The notes under the pieces: generated by a model
Databases searched by the model: none
Told to the model about the DNA's origin: nothing
What the model saw: the letters and a program-made list of their open reading frames with translations, nothing else
Program-made: the position numbers and the translations under genes
Assembly: GCA_029251085.1 (NCBI GenBank)
Contig: JAQXDZ010000061.1
Coordinates: 46,210 to 110,209 of the forward strand
DNA length: 64,000 nt
Direction of reading: 5' to 3'
Source: Mariniblastus sp.
Lineage (GTDB): Bacteria; Planctomycetota; Planctomycetia; Pirellulales; Pirellulaceae
Shown here: piece after piece, positions 11,111-21,433 of the stretch
Layout of the letters: each line of letters starts with the position of its first letter
Position numbering within the stretch: the stretch's first letter is position 1

Positions 11111-12172
11111 TCAAATATCAAGATCATTTAGTTGATCAACAAGATCGTCCAAGTCATCTTTGCTTTGCTCAGACTTGCCCTCATGCCGTCGAGGCACTCC
11201 GACCGTCATCCCGACTGCGTCGCGACCGACGGCAATCAATTGCTCATCTCGTTCAAGGGCCGCGAGTTCTTCTGCCGATTTACCATCGGCGGGCGCCCCA
11301 AACAACTGAGATAAATCAATCTTCATGCTCGCCACACCGTCACTTGAACCAGCAATGGCAGGAGTCTTGTGCTGCGGAAACATAATCGCATTTTCTGGAC
11401 AGACACGGCTACATGCCGGACATCCTTTGCGGCAATTATCGGGTTGCTCCACGAGAATCGTATCTACGGCGTCGACGCCGTAAACACCGAACAAGCAAAA
11501 ATCGATGCACTCCATACAGTTCGTGCACCTGCTGTAATCAATCACAGGGTACCAACGCCGACCACCGGATTCTTCCACTCGATTTACGATCGATGGCTGA
11601 TCAAGCCCGCCACCCGCTGGTGATGAAACAGATTCGCCGATCGAAGTTAACATCGGCTCTGCAGCAGGCTTCGAAATCCCGCCGTTGATAATGTCACCAA
11701 GTCCAACGATCTGAACCGCATTCTCCTGATGAATTCTCTTGACCTCATCGATGAAATCCTCAGCACGATTGCTGATTTTCAAATCCAAACAGTAGATTTT
11801 TCGGTTTTTCAATGACCTCGAATCGATCACTCTATCCTTGTCGTCTTCGTCACCTTCCTCTTCCGCATCGGCCTCATCTTCATCCTCGTTTTTCAATAAC
11901 ACTTCGCCAACGTGCCCAGTAATCGCATTTCGATCGAGAATCCAATGGGCGGCTCGCTCGAACAACCACGAAACAACAACTACGTTCCCGGCAATTTGCC
12001 GCAACGCCAACATCCCCGTACTTTCGGGTTTAATGTCATAGAGGTTCGGCACGATTGTGACATCGATTCCATTTTCAAATAACAATCCGGCAACAATATC
12101 CTCTTCCAACTTTCGTTTGGCTGGATTCTTACTCGGACTCTGGGAGACGACGACAGAAATTCGTTTGGCCAT
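11111..12172 (-). CDS. 4Fe-4S ferredoxin-domain protein
   Basis: YSRCTNCMECIDFCLFGVY...CRKGCPACSRVCPENAIMFP dicluster-type motif; acidic insert NEDEDEADAEEEGDEDDKD. Confidence 0.8.
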   Translation of the reverse strand: MAKRISVVVSQSPSKNPAKRKLEEDIVAGLLFENGIDVTIVPNLYDIKPESTGMLALRQIAGNVVVVSWLFERAAHWILDRNAITGHVGEVLLKNEDEDEADAEEEGDEDDKDRVIDSRSLKNRKIYCLDLKISNRAEDFIDEVKRIHQENAVQIVGLGDIINGGISKPAAEPMLTSIGESVSSPAGGGLDQPSIVNRVEESGGRRWYPVIDYSRCTNCMECIDFCLFGVYGVDAVDTILVEQPDNCRKGCPACSRVCPENAIMFPQHKTPAIAGSSDGVASMKIDLSQLFGAPADGKSAEELAALERDEQLIAVGRDAVGMTVGVPRRHEGKSEQSKDDLDDLVDQLNDLDI

Positions 12173-12309
12173 GAATTCAAATGATTAAATATTTCGATAC
12201 GGGTGGATTGCCCAATCTCTAATTGGGCTGGTTTACGCCACTCCAATGTTATCAGAAATGGAATAAAAATGGACGTCTCAGTGCGGAAATGTCTCAGACC
12301 TCACAAGAC

Positions 12310-12336
12310 AAAACGGCCAACACCCCATGCTGGCCG
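12310..12336 (-). terminator. Rho-independent terminator downstream of the FHA gene
   Basis: On - strand CGGCCAgcatggggtgtTGGCCG followed by TTTTGTCTT. Confidence 0.6.
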
Positions 12337-12381
12337 CGTTATCTTAAGATCTTGAAAGACAAACCGCCAAGACCAGCGACA

Positions 12382-12771
12382 TTAACGCAAATCGTTCTTG
12401 GTTACCAAACGCATCGGCTGAGTGGTGGTAACACTTGGTTTTCCCATCGTTTGCTTCTGAGTCAACTCTTCATCAGTCCACTCGAGTTTTAAACTAATCG
12501 ACCCCACGCGGACGACGTCTCCCGGTTTGAGCACGGCTCGCTTTTTAATCCGCTGGTCATCGACGTAGGTTCCATTCATCGAATTAAAGTCATGGACGGA
12601 CAATGCGCCGCTTGCATTAAGAAAAAACTGGCAATGCCGCCGACTGATGGAGTCATCACCAATGGAAACATCGGCATCGGGCGATCTTCCGACGGTCGCT
12701 GGCAAATGAAGAATCCACTCTCGCTCTACCGCCGCTGTCGCGGAATTGTAAACCTGCAGTTTGTAACGCAT
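12382..12771 (-). CDS. FHA-domain protein
   Basis: GRSPDADVSIGDDSISRRHCQFFLNASGALSVHDFNSMNGTYVDDQRI. Confidence 0.9.
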   Translation of the reverse strand: MRYKLQVYNSATAAVEREWILHLPATVGRSPDADVSIGDDSISRRHCQFFLNASGALSVHDFNSMNGTYVDDQRIKKRAVLKPGDVVRVGSISLKLEWTDEELTQKQTMGKPSVTTTQPMRLVTKNDLR

Positions 12772-12895
12772 ACCAGCCTCGCTTTGGCCTTGGAACTGCG
12801 GTCATCATACCCCTCTGACAATCGAAAATCCAATTTTTCTCACAGCGAGGTTTCCCTACCATGGCCTTGCCTGCCAGGGATTAGAGAAAAACGCA

Positions 12896-13378
12896 CTATT
12901 CGTTGACCTGACCTTTAATAGTGCGCTGAGTTTTCGCCCAAACAGAATCTAATAAATCGACATATTGATCGACATTTAGAAAAATGGCGTCCGATTTTTG
13001 CATCTCAAACAGCCAACCTTCACCATATTTGTCGACATTAATGGAAGACGGATCCTCCATCAGGGCAGCGTTAAACCTTACTAGCTCGCCGTCACAGGGA
13101 GCAAAGAGGGCACTCTCCGCCTTTTTACTTTCGATGCTTCCGATTTCCTGACCCTCCAAAATTTTGGAGGGCGCGTCGAGAAGCCAATCTAAAAAATAGA
13201 CATCCTGCAGCAGACGGACGGCGTACGCGGCAAATCCAAATCGAATCAGCGTTGGATCCTCTGGCGAAACAATTGCCCACATGTGATTTTTTACGTACTG
13301 GAAATCGATGGGAAACTCTGCCTCAAATTCTCCCATCATAAATTTCTGATTGGCATCGCTGCCGAAAGATTCAATCAT
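12896..13378 (-). CDS. GcvH-like lipoyl-carrier protein
   Basis: GSIESKKAESALFAPCDGELVRFN resembles the GcvH lipoyl-lysine region (ExxKAxxxLxAPxxG) and N-terminal YVKNHMWAIV resembles HEW; 4-bp overlap with the upstream CDS. Confidence 0.8.
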   Translation of the reverse strand: MIESFGSDANQKFMMGEFEAEFPIDFQYVKNHMWAIVSPEDPTLIRFGFAAYAVRLLQDVYFLDWLLDAPSKILEGQEIGSIESKKAESALFAPCDGELVRFNAALMEDPSSINVDKYGEGWLFEMQKSDAIFLNVDQYVDLLDSVWAKTQRTIKGQVNE

Positions 13379-14685
13379 GTGTAGCGAATTCCCTGATGCT
13401 CTTCTTCAAAGAAAACTGGAAGCAATGCATCCGCATTCAAGAACCCTTTTCTCGTCAACTCGATGCGACCGCCTTCGACGGTTAACATTCCGTTTTCCGA
13501 GTGCTGTCGGAACTGGCTATTCCATTGCTGCGTGATATCAACGCCAAACTTGTCCTGGAAATAGCCGACATCCAGATAGCCTCTTTTCAAAAGCAAGATC
13601 ATCTCACGAACCAAAAGCTGATGCTGAGTCGGTTTAAAACCCCTCCCCAAAGGCAACTTTCCGTGTTCCGTCAGATCCGATTGATACTCTTTCATATCAG
13701 CTTTGTTTTGGTAGTGCACTCCCGAAACATGGCCAAAACTTGCGATCCCCGTGGCGATTAAGTCTGACCCCTGCCACAGATTATCTCGGTAGCTAAAGTT
13801 CACTTTACTATTGTCCTTCACCACCGTGTAAGCACTGCTGATTTTGTAGCCTGCTTGCAGGAATTCATCGTAGGCATAATTTAGCCAGGCACGCTTCGTT
13901 TCCCAATCAGCAACCGGTGTCTCAATTTTTTCTCCCAAAATATCTTTCGAATAGACCGTGTTAAAAGGGAGTTCCATCTGGTAAATCGTGATCGATTCAG
14001 GAGACAATTTAATCGCTTCCGAAATGTTGTATTTCCAATTATCCCACGTTTCGCCCACCATCCCGGAAATCAGATCGATATTCACATTGTCAAAATCTGC
14101 CGCAGCAATCCAATCCCATGCACGGTAGACCTCTTTCGAAAGATGAGCTCGTCCATTCTCTTCCAGCACCGCATCCGAAAAGTTCTCGATACCCAGACTG
14201 AGACGCGTGACACCAAGTTCTTTAAGCGTCTTGATTTTATTTTCCTGCAACGTCCCCGGTTCGCACTCGAACGTGACCTCTTCAGCCAGATCCCAGTTGA
14301 TGTTTTTTCGCAGTCGATCCACCAGTGAAACTAACTGACGCGAACTGAGAAATGAGGGTGTGCCACCCCCAAAATAGACAAATCGAAATGGACGCCCCCC
14401 CAGCACAGGCAATTGACTCACCAGTTCAATTTCCCGGCAAAGTGCAGAAACGTACTTCTCAATTTCTTTTGCGTTTTGGTCGGTAAAAACTTTGAAATAA
14501 CAAAACTTGCAGCGCTTGCGGCAAAACGGAATGTGGATGTACAACCCTAACGGTGTTTCCGCTATTGGCGGAGAATGGAGTGCGCTAGAAACCTCGTCAA
14601 GCTGGTCATTCTTCCATTGAGAGAAGGGGGGATAGTTGGAGATAAAGTAACTACCGACTTCTGTTTTTGTTGATTCAGATGACAT
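13375..14685 (-). CDS. HemN/HemW-like radical SAM protein
   Basis: GLYIHIPFCRKRCKFCYFKVF (CxxxCxxCxF), YFGGGTPSFL, LSLGIENFSD. Confidence 0.85.
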   Translation of the reverse strand: MSSESTKTEVGSYFISNYPPFSQWKNDQLDEVSSALHSPPIAETPLGLYIHIPFCRKRCKFCYFKVFTDQNAKEIEKYVSALCREIELVSQLPVLGGRPFRFVYFGGGTPSFLSSRQLVSLVDRLRKNINWDLAEEVTFECEPGTLQENKIKTLKELGVTRLSLGIENFSDAVLEENGRAHLSKEVYRAWDWIAAADFDNVNIDLISGMVGETWDNWKYNISEAIKLSPESITIYQMELPFNTVYSKDILGEKIETPVADWETKRAWLNYAYDEFLQAGYKISSAYTVVKDNSKVNFSYRDNLWQGSDLIATGIASFGHVSGVHYQNKADMKEYQSDLTEHGKLPLGRGFKPTQHQLLVREMILLLKRGYLDVGYFQDKFGVDITQQWNSQFRQHSENGMLTVEGGRIELTRKGFLNADALLPVFFEEEHQGIRYT

Positions 14686-14732
14686 ATGTGAAGAGGGGTT
14701 AAACGAACTAAAAAATCAAACGACCGAATCGA

Positions 14733-15986
14733 TCATTTACTACCTAGACAATAGACAACACCGCGATCAGTCGCAATAACGAGCCTACCAAAAGCGGCGG
14801 CTGGGGAACTCAGAAAACCGCCATTGAACTGTTTTTCCCAAGTAACCTCACCCTTTTCAAGCTCTATTTCGTAGAACCGACCATCGGTCGACCCGACAAA
14901 TACGCGGCTTCCTACGATCACTGGACTCGACTCTACTTTAGCTTTCAAGGTGACCGACCAATTACGCTTTCCCGTTTTTCTGTCGAGGGAATAGACCGCC
15001 CGATTACGCGCTCCGAAGACGACGTGTTTCGAAGTGACTGCCGCACTGCCGCGAACCGAAGCCTGACCTTGTTCACTGACAAACGACCAATCGATTTTTG
15101 GGTTCCTCCAATTAACGGCGACAAATTCGGCCTGCTCGGTTCCGAAAAAAACTTGATCACCAAAAGTCGCAGGCGTCGACTGGGTAGGTGAAAAAATATC
15201 AGCACTACCGACTTCCTTCCCCTGGTCGAGATCAATCACATGCAAAAACCCATCACAGCCCGCAACAAAGGCTCGGTTTTGAGCCACCGTCGCTGAGCAT
15301 TGAATTTGGTCGGGGGTCTCCAATTCCCAAATCGCCTTCCCATCTGAAACGTTTAGAAGGTAGAGTTTTCCGTCTTGAGATCCAAACAACACGTGGCCTT
15401 TAAAAAAGTTGGCACTCGAATTGATCTCACCTCCCGTTTCAATTTTCCAAACGAGTTTACCGTCCGTGTCGACGCAGTGAAAAAAACCATCTATGTCGCC
15501 TACGAATATTTTCCCGTCTTGATAGGCAGGTGAAGCAGAAATCCCAATCCCGAGTTTGATCTCCCAATTTTTTTCGCCGGTTGCAAAGTCAATCGAAAAC
15601 AATTTGCCGTCCATATCGGCGGCGTAAACTGTTTTCTTCCCATTAGGCAGTTCTACGATTAGCGGCGTTCCCTCAAACCCTCCTTGAGGAACCTTGAATT
15701 CCCAGACGACATCAAGCTTGGCGGGGAGGGTGGTCGTAGCGACGCCACTCGATTGAGCATTACCTCGAAAAACAGGCCAGCCTGCACTTACTTTTTTCTT
15801 TGGATCGTCGTCAGCACGAACTTGAACTACGGGAGAGATGTGCCCCAGACTGAACACAACACAGCAAAATATTAATACGAATCGCAACCGAAACTCTGAA
15901 GACAAACTATTCTCCAGAGCACCCATGATGTTTCCACACTGTTTGTTCATTCTGATACTCACACCAAAAGAAAATCGAGTCGCCAT
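14733..15986 (-). CDS. Secreted PQQ-binding-like beta-propeller repeat protein
   Basis: Repeats such as GKLYLLNVSDGKAIWELETP, GFFHCVDTDGKLVWKIETGG, RAVYSLDRKTGKRNWSV. Confidence 0.88.
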   Translation of the reverse strand: MATRFSFGVSIRMNKQCGNIMGALENSLSSEFRLRFVLIFCCVVFSLGHISPVVQVRADDDPKKKVSAGWPVFRGNAQSSGVATTTLPAKLDVVWEFKVPQGGFEGTPLIVELPNGKKTVYAADMDGKLFSIDFATGEKNWEIKLGIGISASPAYQDGKIFVGDIDGFFHCVDTDGKLVWKIETGGEINSSANFFKGHVLFGSQDGKLYLLNVSDGKAIWELETPDQIQCSATVAQNRAFVAGCDGFLHVIDLDQGKEVGSADIFSPTQSTPATFGDQVFFGTEQAEFVAVNWRNPKIDWSFVSEQGQASVRGSAAVTSKHVVFGARNRAVYSLDRKTGKRNWSVTLKAKVESSPVIVGSRVFVGSTDGRFYEIELEKGEVTWEKQFNGGFLSSPAAAFGRLVIATDRGVVYCLGSK

Positions 15987-16088
15987 CGCATGCCTCCCGT
16001 CATCTAAAAATGTCGAGAAAAGACTGCTTCCCCAATGAGGCTAACCAACATCATATGAAAAAAACCGGAAGACTCAAAACACACCATT

Positions 16089-17240
16089 CTAAAACGCGTT
16101 TTGGTAAATCCCCAGTAGCGACTCCTGATTGACATCTCGCGGGTTGAAGGTTCCTGTCCATTGAACCGCCGCTGCTGCGGCAAGTTCCGGCATTTGATCG
16201 GCCTCAACACCACATTGGTCGAGTTTTACGCTTAGCCCCGCGGCTTCGATCAAGCCGGTCAAGAACTCGGCAAGCCCCTCAGCTCCAGAAGACGGGGAGG
16301 GCAGGCCGGGCAAGGATTCAGTCGTTCCTAATAATTCCTGGTACCAAGCGTTGAACTGAATCCCGTTGTACCGGACGACGTGCGGCAGCATCAATCCAAC
16401 CGCTTGGCCGTGGGCAGTTCCATAAGATGCCGTCAATGGATTCGCCAAAGCATGGCTTGCGCCTAACATTGAATTCTCAATCGCTACGCCAGCGTAGGCA
16501 GCTCCCAATTGCATCGCGGATCTTGCCTCAAGGTTACCGGGATCCTTCAGGACCGTTTTGAAATTTCCGGCAAGCAATCTCCACGCCTCCCGCGAGTACA
16601 TGATCGAAACAGGGTTACGACGTTTTGTCACAAAGGTCTCTACGGCATGGGAAACAGCATCTATCCCAGTCAGTGCCGTCACCAACTCGGGCTGTGTGAG
16701 CGTTAGCTCTGGATCAAGAATTGCAATCTGACAGCTCGCCTTTTTGTCACCACAAGCCATTTTCACGTGCGTCTTCGCGTCTGAAATCAGTGCGAATGAC
16801 TGCATTTCGCTTCCCGTGCCCGACGTGGTCGGCACGGCAATCATGGGCAGCATCGGTTGGCTTGCTTTCCCAACACCATGGTAATCGTGCATCGTCCCAC
16901 CATTGGTGTAAACGAAATTGATTCCCTTTGCACAATCCATCGAACTACCACCCCCGAGACCAATCAGCAGTTCCGGTTCGCAGTCTTTGGCAAACTCAAG
17001 CCCTCGGTCAATATCCTCGGTCGTAGGGTTCTCGTGCGCTCCGTCAAAACAATGTGGAGTGATACCCGACGCAGTCAACGACTGAATAGCCCGCTCTACA
17101 TGCCCCGCGGCAATGATTCCGGGATCAGTTACAATCAGCACCCGTTTCACATTGAAACCAGCGGCTAATTCACCTATCCGATCAAGCGCTCCTTGTCCGC
17201 AAATAACGCGGGTGCGAAGGTTGAAATCAAATTCCTGCAT
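16089..17240 (-). CDS. Iron-containing alcohol dehydrogenase
   Basis: GGGSSMDCAKGINFVY, PTTSGTGSEMQSFA, GASHALANPLTASYGTAHGQAVGLMLPHVV. Confidence 0.92.
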   Translation of the reverse strand: MQEFDFNLRTRVICGQGALDRIGELAAGFNVKRVLIVTDPGIIAAGHVERAIQSLTASGITPHCFDGAHENPTTEDIDRGLEFAKDCEPELLIGLGGGSSMDCAKGINFVYTNGGTMHDYHGVGKASQPMLPMIAVPTTSGTGSEMQSFALISDAKTHVKMACGDKKASCQIAILDPELTLTQPELVTALTGIDAVSHAVETFVTKRRNPVSIMYSREAWRLLAGNFKTVLKDPGNLEARSAMQLGAAYAGVAIENSMLGASHALANPLTASYGTAHGQAVGLMLPHVVRYNGIQFNAWYQELLGTTESLPGLPSPSSGAEGLAEFLTGLIEAAGLSVKLDQCGVEADQMPELAAAAAVQWTGTFNPRDVNQESLLGIYQNAF

Positions 17241-17313
17241 GCTATTTCGAACTGGTTAGTGAAACGGACGTGGACTGCCAGGGTCGGTAACAGACTCAGA
17301 TAAAAACGGAATC

Positions 17314-18759
17314 TTAGCCAGCTACCAACGCCGCAACTTTTTCTTCGGGCATCTGGTAAGCTCTGGAACGGAATAAGAAATCAATCAGGTTCCCTTCATG
17401 CGGCTGCAACCAATTCAAACGATTCGTAGGAATCGGGCCAATGTTCAGACGGTCGATGTTTGTCGCATCGGTTAACTGATCAATCCAGTCCATGTCTTCG
17501 GTAATAGCGGTTCCAACCAACGTAGACCCGGCAGCCTTAATCATTTGATTCTGTGGACATTTCACAACGCTAACAAACGGGAACATGAATTCCTTGCTGG
17601 CGATTTCACACTGAGGACTATTCGCATGAGCAACAATTGGTCGAATGTACGAACAACGTTCCTGTTCAACCAAGCGATCTCCGTAAGGCTCGGTCGCGTC
17701 CCTCACCCCGTCTGCCTCCAAATCCTGTTGCACCATCGCAAGAATGGCCTTGCCAACTCCGTCTGTCGTGAACGCCGCGAGACCCGAATCAGGATGCTCC
17801 GGCGGCAGGGGCTCAATTGGACCTAAACGCTGCGCAATTGCATCGGCAATTTCTTCCGTATGACGAGACGCAAAAATCCCAGAACAGTTGATGCAACTCC
17901 GGCCGCCGTTCACGTAAACGGACTCTACCATCACGTCGAGATATTTTTCCCAGTCATCCACGCAGTCATCACCGAGGAATATTTTTGAGAATCCCGGGCC
18001 ATGAACCTGAACCTTAGGATTTCCAGCGTATTGATCAATCGTCTTTTGAGAACCAAAAATCATACTTCTGGAGCAGGACGTTAACAGTGCTCCACCAACG
18101 TCGTGTCCGCCGGGGTAAAGTGATATGACTTCCTTCGGTATGCCGGCTTTCTCGAACGCTGAAGCGACTCGGTAAGCCGTCCAAGGTTCCGACGATCCTG
18201 GCTTAAGAACCAACCCCATCTGAAGGGGCACGACGGGCAGCCACAATGTGTGAACACCCGGTGAGTTTGAAGGCAAAACAGCTCCCAGAACAGGGGTCTG
18301 CGCCTGCAAACTAACCACAACTCCTCGTGACTCCATCCCGTATCCGCGACTAAGAATATTAAGATCCAGACCGCGAGTCAGGCACTGCAAAATCTCCGTC
18401 ATGTTCCGCATCACGAAACAGTTCTTTTGCATGTTCGAACGGCACATGTGCTCTGGCAACCCAGTCGACGCAGACTGGTGAACGACAAACTCATCCGCTG
18501 TCTGAGTTCCCGAACCAAGCGGCAGTGTCTCGTTCTCAAACAGATCGGCAGCCTGCGCCACTTTGGCAATTAGATCTTCGATCGAAAATTGCTTCAGAAT
18601 TTTGCGAGCTTCACCGGCTTTCCGCATGTCGCGACTAACCAGACCACCGTTGGCCGAACTGACTCTCGCGATCGCTTCACCAGTATTAAAATGAACAACT
18701 TCGGTTGTTTCGAGGGACTCATAAGGTTTGCCCCAACGAATGGCGGGTATCTCAAGCAC
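17314..18759 (-). CDS. Aldehyde dehydrogenase-superfamily protein / acyl reductase-like
   Basis: VLPSNSPGVHTLWLPVVPLQMGLVLKPGSSEPWTAYR and catalytic Cys region YVNGGRSCINCSGIFAS. Confidence 0.82.
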   Translation of the reverse strand: MLEIPAIRWGKPYESLETTEVVHFNTGEAIARVSSANGGLVSRDMRKAGEARKILKQFSIEDLIAKVAQAADLFENETLPLGSGTQTADEFVVHQSASTGLPEHMCRSNMQKNCFVMRNMTEILQCLTRGLDLNILSRGYGMESRGVVVSLQAQTPVLGAVLPSNSPGVHTLWLPVVPLQMGLVLKPGSSEPWTAYRVASAFEKAGIPKEVISLYPGGHDVGGALLTSCSRSMIFGSQKTIDQYAGNPKVQVHGPGFSKIFLGDDCVDDWEKYLDVMVESVYVNGGRSCINCSGIFASRHTEEIADAIAQRLGPIEPLPPEHPDSGLAAFTTDGVGKAILAMVQQDLEADGVRDATEPYGDRLVEQERCSYIRPIVAHANSPQCEIASKEFMFPFVSVVKCPQNQMIKAAGSTLVGTAITEDMDWIDQLTDATNIDRLNIGPIPTNRLNWLQPHEGNLIDFLFRSRAYQMPEEKVAALVAG

Positions 18760-18887
18760 TTGTCAAAACTCCAATTGATTTACGAATCTAGCAATGGCGA
18801 CAAAGCTCAGAAGCAGAGATGCTCGATCCCCAGCAATCTTAACTGTCGCAAGAATAGTCTAACGCGAGCTAACCCACGTTGAATTAG

Positions 18888-20009
18888 TTAATAAACACCG
18901 ACCGTTGTCGCTGCAGCGATTTCATGAAACGGCCTTACACCGCTAACACCATCCCAAGGGAAGGTCTCAAACGGCATCTCCCGCTCCCCTTCGTCCCGCT
19001 CTAAAAACCCTGGAACGAAGAACTCAGCGGTCAACGTTGTCAACTTCACGCGTCCAGTTTCGCCGAACCCAACAACTGAGTTGTGATCGTCAAAACTTAC
19101 GACCTCGGTAACCGCCCGCGGTTGGGGGGCGTAGTAAGAAATTTTGTACTTCTCTTCGGCCGTCACTGGCTTGCTACACGCTAAACCCATCAACGTATTT
19201 CCATAGGTCGGTGTCATGTAGATTCCACTCTCCTCGGGCGGACCGCCGAACAATTCCTCCACACAATACCGTGTCCACTGTGGTGTGAACTCCGTTCCAC
19301 CAGAGAAGATCCCAGTGATCCCGGTTTCGGCAAGCGTCGTTCCTCGCTCCTCAAGACCAAGACAAAGTGACTCGATCAGTTTCGGCGTTCCGAACATGCA
19401 CTTGATGTTGTGGTTCGCCGTCAAAATGGTCACGGCTTGGTCGATACAATGTTTCTTGTATTCCTCCAAATGTTCCATCCACCCTTTTTTGATCAACTTG
19501 ACAACCCAACGAGGATCGAGATCGATGCAAAAGCTAATGCCGCCCCGAACCTGAGCCAAATGTTCTACCGCCAACCGGAGCCGGCGCGGGCCCGACGGGC
19601 CCAACATCAACCAGTTCCCGCCTTTGGGAAAATACTCATCAGGTAGTGTTTCGCTGAACACTTCGTAATCAATTCGGAAGTCGTCAACGACTACGCGGCT
19701 TTTAGGAACACCGGTCGTGCCGCCGGTCTCAAACACGTAAGTCGGTCGATCTGCATGGTCTTTCATCCGCCATCGTTCAACCGGACCTCCCCGCAGCCAA
19801 TCGTCTTCAAAAAGTGGGAACTTCTTGAGGTCGTCGTAGACTTTGACTTCGGTTAGCGGATCGAAGTTCAACTCTGATTTTTTAGAAAGCCAAAATGGAC
19901 ACCCAGTCGAATCGTGAAAGTGACGTTGGACTGTGTTGTAGGTGTGCTCGTCAAGCCGATCTTTGGCTTGTTTTACAGCTGTTTCAAGATCAATTTGGGT
20001 CGTTGACAT
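18888..20009 (-). CDS. LuxE/PaaK-like acyl-adenylate-forming enzyme
   Basis: YVFETGGTTGVPKSRVVVDDFR adenylation P-loop; GIFSGGTEFTPQWTRYCVEELFG; TYGNTLMGLA. Confidence 0.8.
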   Translation of the reverse strand: MSTTQIDLETAVKQAKDRLDEHTYNTVQRHFHDSTGCPFWLSKKSELNFDPLTEVKVYDDLKKFPLFEDDWLRGGPVERWRMKDHADRPTYVFETGGTTGVPKSRVVVDDFRIDYEVFSETLPDEYFPKGGNWLMLGPSGPRRLRLAVEHLAQVRGGISFCIDLDPRWVVKLIKKGWMEHLEEYKKHCIDQAVTILTANHNIKCMFGTPKLIESLCLGLEERGTTLAETGITGIFSGGTEFTPQWTRYCVEELFGGPPEESGIYMTPTYGNTLMGLACSKPVTAEEKYKISYYAPQPRAVTEVVSFDDHNSVVGFGETGRVKLTTLTAEFFVPGFLERDEGEREMPFETFPWDGVSGVRPFHEIAAATTVGVY

Positions 20010-20356
20010 GGTACTCGCGCAATCAGGTTAGTGCCAAAAAAGTGAATTTTGTGGAGTTACTATAACCGACGATCGACAAACGTCGTAACGCTCATTCGAC
20101 CATCGAAAATCGTTAAAACGCACAGTCTCCCCATCAGATACGCCGACTCAGTAAATTATCGGCGTAAAAACGGCTTTTGGAAACTATCCACTACCTCCAA
20201 GGGATCGGCTGAAACAGAGCAGATCTTCACGATCCCGAGCGAATCCAAATTACAACATCGCCCAGATTTGGATTTTCCGGCAAGATACACGGGGAATTCT
20301 ACCTATCCGCCCACGCACCTTCTCGCTAAATGAACGTCGATGTTCATCCGGCTTGC

Positions 20357-21433
20357 TTAATTATTGGACGCTTCAGCCCCGCCGTCCAGTTTGAGCTGGC
20401 TGTGAAGGTAATTGGCTCGTTCGACATTCCGCTCGTCTGTGTCCAGCTCCGAATGGCGAAGTTTTTGCAAATGAGCCGGTTGGGTTCTAATAAACAATTG
20501 GTTGACTTCGGGTATTTCCAAATCGCCAATCAGTCCAAGATTAATTCCCATGCGAACGCGGGATAGCAAAAACATAGTTTCCTCAGAGCTGATCTGCTGG
20601 GCATTTTGAAGCGTGCCGTACGCGCGACTCACTTGCTCAAACAAATCATTCTGTTTTTCATTAATCAAGAAATCTCTCGCCTTGCGTTCGTAATCAATCA
20701 CAACAGGGATGACATCGCCCACCTGATCAATCAAATCATTTTCAGATTTGCCGAGAGTAATCTGATTACTTACCTGGTAGAAATCTCCCATCGCCTGGGT
20801 GCCTTCGCCGTACAAACCACGTACGACAAGATTAATTTTTTGAAGACTCCGAAAGACCTTTTCAATTTGCTGCGTGATCACCAAAGCCGGGAGGTGCACC
20901 AGCACACTCACTCTCATCCCCGTTCCGACGTTGGTCGGACAGGCTGTCAGATAACCCAGTTTTGGATGGAAGGCGTACGTCAACTGACTTTCAATTCGGT
21001 CGTCCAAGTCGTTTATTTGATCCCACGCTCCAACCAAATCTAAGCCACTTTTCATGACCTGAATCCGCAGGTGGTCTTCTTCGTTGACCATCAGACTCAA
21101 TCGCTCCTGCTGATCGATTGCCACCGCACGAGCGCCGTCAGAGTTTGCGTGCTCCCGGCTAATTAGCTGACGTTCCACTAAAAATTGCCGGTCCAAAGTT
21201 TGCAGATCAGCGACGTCAATAAAAGTTAAGTCTTTCAACTCGGCTTTATTCGTTAATCGTTCTCGAACCGTCGATTCGATATTCGCGCGATCAATGTCAG
21301 TACACCGTCGTATGAAAGGGTAATCGGCGAGGTTACGAGCCAAGCGGATCCTACTACTCATGACAATGTCTGATTCAGGACCGCAGCCCTTCAACCATTC
21401 TCCGCACCGATTCGCCATGTCATCAAGAATCAT
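20357..21433 (-). CDS. mcsB: Protein-arginine kinase (canonical-like copy)
   Basis: SSRIRLARNLADYPF, NEEDHLRIQVM, LTACPTNVGTGMRVSVLVHLPAL, RGLYGEGTQAMGDFYQVSNQITLGKSENDLI, C-terminal ERNVERA (near RDxxRA). Confidence 0.9.
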   Translation of the reverse strand: MILDDMANRCGEWLKGCGPESDIVMSSRIRLARNLADYPFIRRCTDIDRANIESTVRERLTNKAELKDLTFIDVADLQTLDRQFLVERQLISREHANSDGARAVAIDQQERLSLMVNEEDHLRIQVMKSGLDLVGAWDQINDLDDRIESQLTYAFHPKLGYLTACPTNVGTGMRVSVLVHLPALVITQQIEKVFRSLQKINLVVRGLYGEGTQAMGDFYQVSNQITLGKSENDLIDQVGDVIPVVIDYERKARDFLINEKQNDLFEQVSRAYGTLQNAQQISSEETMFLLSRVRMGINLGLIGDLEIPEVNQLFIRTQPAHLQKLRHSELDTDERNVERANYLHSQLKLDGGAEASNN

